This document shows positions 60,106-64,000 of a stretch of DNA of 64,000 bases, in pieces. Position 1 is the first letter of the stretch. Each line of letters begins with the position of its first letter. This stretch comes from Morinoia aosen (lineage: Eukaryota; Arthropoda; Malacostraca; Amphipoda; Talitridae), in assembly GCA_030386875.1 (NCBI GenBank), contig CM059572.1, forward strand, positions 39,677,732-39,741,731. Direction: 5' to 3'. The translations under genes were made by a program, and so were the position numbers. The notes under the pieces were generated by a model. It did not search any database. It saw nothing but the letters and a program-made list of their open reading frames with translations, and was not told the origin of the DNA.

Positions 60106-60240
60106 AAGTAATAAAAATGTTACGCATGAAATCTATGTCATATTATGCATGCATTACCCATGCTTAATGCAGTAAAATAATAGTGACTGCAGTAACTATA
60201 ATATGACATAGACTTCACGCGTAACATTTTCATTACACTT
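60106..60240. repeat. Long inverted repeat, about 41-bp arms, 51-nt loop
   Basis: AATGTTACGCATGAAATCTA TGTCATATTAT on the left (to 60,146) pairs with its near-perfect inverse at 60,198-60,240 (two mismatches in the 31-bp core). Outer bases AAGTAAT-AAA also pair loosely. No convincing target duplication was found. It could be a MITE remnant or a structured transcript. Confidence 0.75.
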
Positions 60241-61999
60241 CGCATAGCTAATAAATGTTGATGAAGCTCGACTGTGGTATTCGTGATAACAAATTTAGAA
60301 AGAACAAAAACATTAGCGAAAATATTAGTTAGATGGATTGCCGAACCTGGAGACTTTGATTTACATTTTTATAATTTCCGAGTTTGAATGTTAGGTATTT
60401 TAATTAGTTCGCTGAACTAAGGTGTAATGAGTTATTTTTGGAAAATATGTATTATTACGATAGAAATATTTCACCCTCCCATGTCCAACTCTAAGTTCTT
60501 AAGCCAAGTTTGTGTAGGCATCCTTCATTCTACCTGGTGTTTTTGATAGATTTGACTGATTATGTTGAAAATCTTGAATTCATGCACTGAACTGGGCGGT
60601 ACTTATTCCACTAACATGGATTTATAGGGTATTTATGATCGATATTGATGGCAAGTATAAAAAGTTTCTCAATAAATGCGAACTCAAAACACTCGATTTT
60701 TGACGTAGCGTCATGATTATTTCCAATGTTGGCAACGTTAACTTCTCAAATATCCTTAAATATTCACAAAAGAACGTGTCACTGCATGGGGTTCGCCTCG
60801 TGAAATGCATGTACTGGAAACGAATTTGTAATTCCAGTAAGTAGGCGTGCTAATCCTGTAGAAACTTTCGGATCTGTCTGAATTTTTCAATGAGAGCTTC
60901 AGACAATTTATTCACTTAGTTCATTTTTACTAAAGTGCTCACAACCGATGCAAAAAATTGCGTCACTCTCATTGTTTTTTGGAAGAATTTAAAACGTGCT
61001 CACATGCAGTGAACAGACTTACAGTTATTTTTTAAGTATTTCATTCAAGTGATCATGTTTCGACATTCATTAGATGAATTTCTACGACTATTCGTAAATA
61101 GTTTTTAGTAATATTCAAAGTTCATTCAAGAAAGACCAACGCAACTATTACTTCATATATATGTACGACAGTAAAATTAATTTTACTACATCTGTTTATA
61201 ATCTTTACTTAATGTCAAATTAGTTTACCAATAAATTGAATTTCTAAAGGACGTCTCCCATTCCAATAATATGTGTCTATGATGTTGACGTAAAAATAAA
61301 CTATGCTTTGGATTTACAGTATATTTACCCGAAGTAAATTTCACTAGGAATAATTGCACCCATCAGAAAATGATAACAAAAATTGTTGACGTCGTCATGT
61401 GGTATTCTAACGCAGATCTTACCTTACTACCCGTGAGGGTGCTTCGCTTGCTGCAGAAAATATGCTTGAATGAGTGTGAAAGTATTGCGTGGATGCTTGT
61501 GAAGACAGTGAATTATGCGCGGACACAGTTTTTGTAGATTTATTGCACATATACTCAGCCTCCGTAGCCTTCACTGCACTGCCGCTGACGTAATATACTT
61601 TGGCACTCAATCGGGCCAGTCCTTCACAAAGACAGACCAGTTCATATCTGCTGCAAGACTTACAACAGTCCCCCCGAACGCAATAAGATCACTACACCGG
61701 AACGCCCTAACGCAATAAAACGAAGATCCTGCGAAATTCCTGTCACGTTGCTCACCATGTCTCCACATTCGCTTTTCCAATTTCACGCCGTGCAAAAGTG
61801 ACTTTCTCGAGTTTCACGAATTTTGATCGAGCTGCCCAAGAGGGAGACATTTTTATGACTCACTCAGGCCCCTGACAACCCCAGATTTTTCAAGGTGACA
61901 AGATTTTTATGGCTGACGAGGGACTTCGCACGGTTTTTTAGGCCGCGAACAACACGAACTCAAAGTAATGAAATAATGGTCACAGATCGTGTATTGGAA
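60241..61999. other. Non-coding, nothing recognised
   Basis: AT-rich sequence. 61,430-61,830 is GC-richer and open on both strands for 60-70 codons, with no recognisable protein. Confidence 0.4.
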
Positions 62000-63906
62000 T
62001 TTTTTCCAGTTTAGACAAGAATCTAAAATACAAAAGAGGCTTCCAACATTTAGGAACGCTTACGTATGTTCACAGTTCCCTGTACCTGAGACATTTGAAT
62101 CAAAACAAAACCACTCTCACAGAGAACTATCCTCAGCAAAGCTAAGTCCTGAACGAACGCGGGATATTTTCAAGGGTATTGCCCAATGTAAAGATTCAGA
62201 TCGCAAGAGGGATTTTAACAATTTCCTGGAAACAGAGATGGACTTCAGAACTTTTTCGTCATGGTTGAGAGAAAAGTTCTTGATGAAGTACCAAAACTTA
62301 TTCCAATCTAGCCTTCAGTTGTGAAGCAAACAAGTGCTCCATACCCTGGTCCCAGAAACAGATGTAGACGACGGCAAGTTTATATTTCGAAAGTATGAAA
62401 AATTGTCTGATTACGAAAAAACACAAAAGAATTTGATCATGATGATAGATATAAGCCTTCAATAGACTTATTAAAGAAAGCTTCTCTGCTACAGCATCAC
62501 TGATCTGTTTGATAATAAAAACGTGTACTGTGACAAGCAAATTTCAATATCAAAGGAGACTTTCCATGACTAAACCATTGTACAAATCTGGTGGTATCAA
62601 TTCATCAAATAACAGACCAATCAGTCTTTTACCAGTTATGTCCGAAATATTATGGAAGGAGTAAACAAAACAGTTCTCGCCTCTCAGGGATGAGCAACAC
62701 ATACTACATAAGAATCAAAATGGAATTCTACCTATATCAGCGTGTACCCCCGAGCTGCATTGCTTAACATCATAAGAAAAATATAAAGACATATCCAATA
62801 AAAAATGTTACTCTCTTACTGCTGCTTCATCTCAGTCAAGAGTAAGACAGCGTACGTGAGGCGAGAGACTTTTCCAAGAAGTCAAGAAATTAGAAATAGG
62901 CACACGGTGATTTGAGAGCTACCTGCATGTTCAATAGGGCTCATGCAAGATAATGAAAATACAAAATGTCACCATTTCTCCAGGATAATTCCATATTCCT
63001 CAAGGATCATTCTTTGGCTCACTTCTATTTTCCTTATGAATTAAGGGTTTCCTTCCCATGCCCCCTAGCAAATAAATCTTTTTGTTAGCAGATGACGTCC
63101 AAATTGTCATGACTGTCTACAGCTGAATTGTCATAGACGCAAGTCAAGGCTGCAAGACTGGTTAACATCTTGAAATAGTGCTACGACCAAAACGGCCACA
63201 ATTCAAATGTAAGTAAAACACAACACATGGTTTTTGGATCCAAAAATGCCGTCAGAAAAATGTCATAACTTACTCTAACTTTGGGATACGACAATTGCGC
63301 CGTTAAACGAAGTAAAAACCTAGGTACTCAGTTTGACAAAAACATCTTTTTCAAGCCACACGTGGAAACAATCTTCAAAAAATCAGCGCAACTTTCCATC
63401 GGATTAAAAACATATTTGAAGAAATCACTAGGTTAATGATCATTCAATCTTTAGTATTATCACGTTTTACCTATTGCAGTTCAGTGTGGGAAGATTTACC
63501 ACAATATTTTTGTGAGGTAATTGCAAAAATGTTAAAACTTTACCGCAATGGGAAACGCAAAAAAAAATAATATAAAAACAATCATACAGCCTCTCGTAAA
63601 AAAACAGGCTTGATCCTCGTACTCGAAAGATTATTCGTAAAGCCCGACGCGTGTACTCGTTTCTCTACCTTTCGGATGCAAAGTAACATCGTTGTTGAAA
63701 AATTTCTTCCGCCTACTATTTCGAACAAAAAAACTAATCGAGGAATGACATCTCAGTAAGCTATTGTTTTTCTAATATATAGGACGGAAAGCTCTTCTAA
63801 TTTCAAGGATTCTGATTTGAAACAAGCTTTCCTAAGGTATAAAAAACTCTCAAACAGCGAAAGAATTCAAGGGGAAAGTATCACGATAGTTAGCATTTAA
63901 GCCATA
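62000..63906 (+). pseudogene. Decayed 5'-truncated non-LTR retrotransposon, same family
   Basis: Plus-strand homologue of the ORF2 at 45.9-48.9 kb, starting near the linker between endonuclease and RT; certain similarity begins at about 62,095. Recognisable pieces include HSHRELSSAKLSPERTRDIF (compare FHKELLAAKQNPKRTWEII), KPLYKSGGINSSNNRPISLL at about 62,580, ADDVQIVMT at about 63,092, QFDKN-F-HVET at 63,330, IIQSLVLSRF-YCSSVWEDLP at 63,440, KARRVYSFLYL at 63,640, and KNSQTAKEFKGKVS near 63,845. Many stops and frameshifts are present. The end at about 63,906 corresponds to the start of the 3' UTR of the intact element. 5' truncation is normal for LINE-type insertion. Confidence 0.88.
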
Positions 63907-64000
63907 GTAAATTACACACTGTAATACAAAATAGTATTGGAAATCACTATGTATTGCGTTGTTCATTTCACTGTGGATTTCAGTGATTGCCGTTAATCCA

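Overview
The window reads as AT-rich, gene-poor metazoan DNA. A large-genome arthropod is the best guess, because a mariner with a D,D34D transposase sits beside a Jockey/L2/CR1-type non-LTR retrotransposon, with hAT-like and foldback MITEs and many short minisatellites around them. The species cannot be named from sequence alone. I found no host protein-coding exon that I can assign to a known family, and no tRNA, rRNA, operon or CRISPR. Almost everything recognisable is mobile or repetitive DNA. If a host gene crosses the window, it is probably present only as long introns. A few splice-site-like patterns at 5.4-5.9 kb and 13.2-13.6 kb are recorded as guesses.

Layout: 0.8-1.0 kb holds a candidate 180-bp Helitron-like element. 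8.13-8.87 kb is a foldback MITE with a perfect 8-bp target duplication. 14.7-16.4 kb holds two minisatellites. 21.06-21.31 kb is a 229-bp hAT-like MITE, followed by short tandem arrays at 21.9, 23.6, 26.5, 28.8, 30.6, 33.9, 39.4 and 44.1 kb. 45.9-51.6 kb (minus strand) is a nearly intact non-LTR retrotransposon. 51.6-52.35 kb is a 748-bp palindromic mariner made from two 3' ends. 52.4-53.7 kb holds diverged tandem blocks. 62.0-63.9 kb (plus strand) is a decayed, 5'-truncated relative of the same retrotransposon. The remainder is unremarkable non-coding sequence.

The most interesting object is the 5.7-kb retrotransposon. Its first ORF (851 codons) ends in an OTU-type cysteine protease domain, and its second carries the endonuclease and reverse transcriptase. 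The two lie in the same reading frame, separated by a single TGA followed by CTA, a known readthrough-promoting context. No ATG lies between that TGA and the first conserved endonuclease motif. This suggests that the element makes an OTU-containing protein and, by stop-codon readthrough, an OTU-endonuclease-RT fusion of about 1,839 residues.
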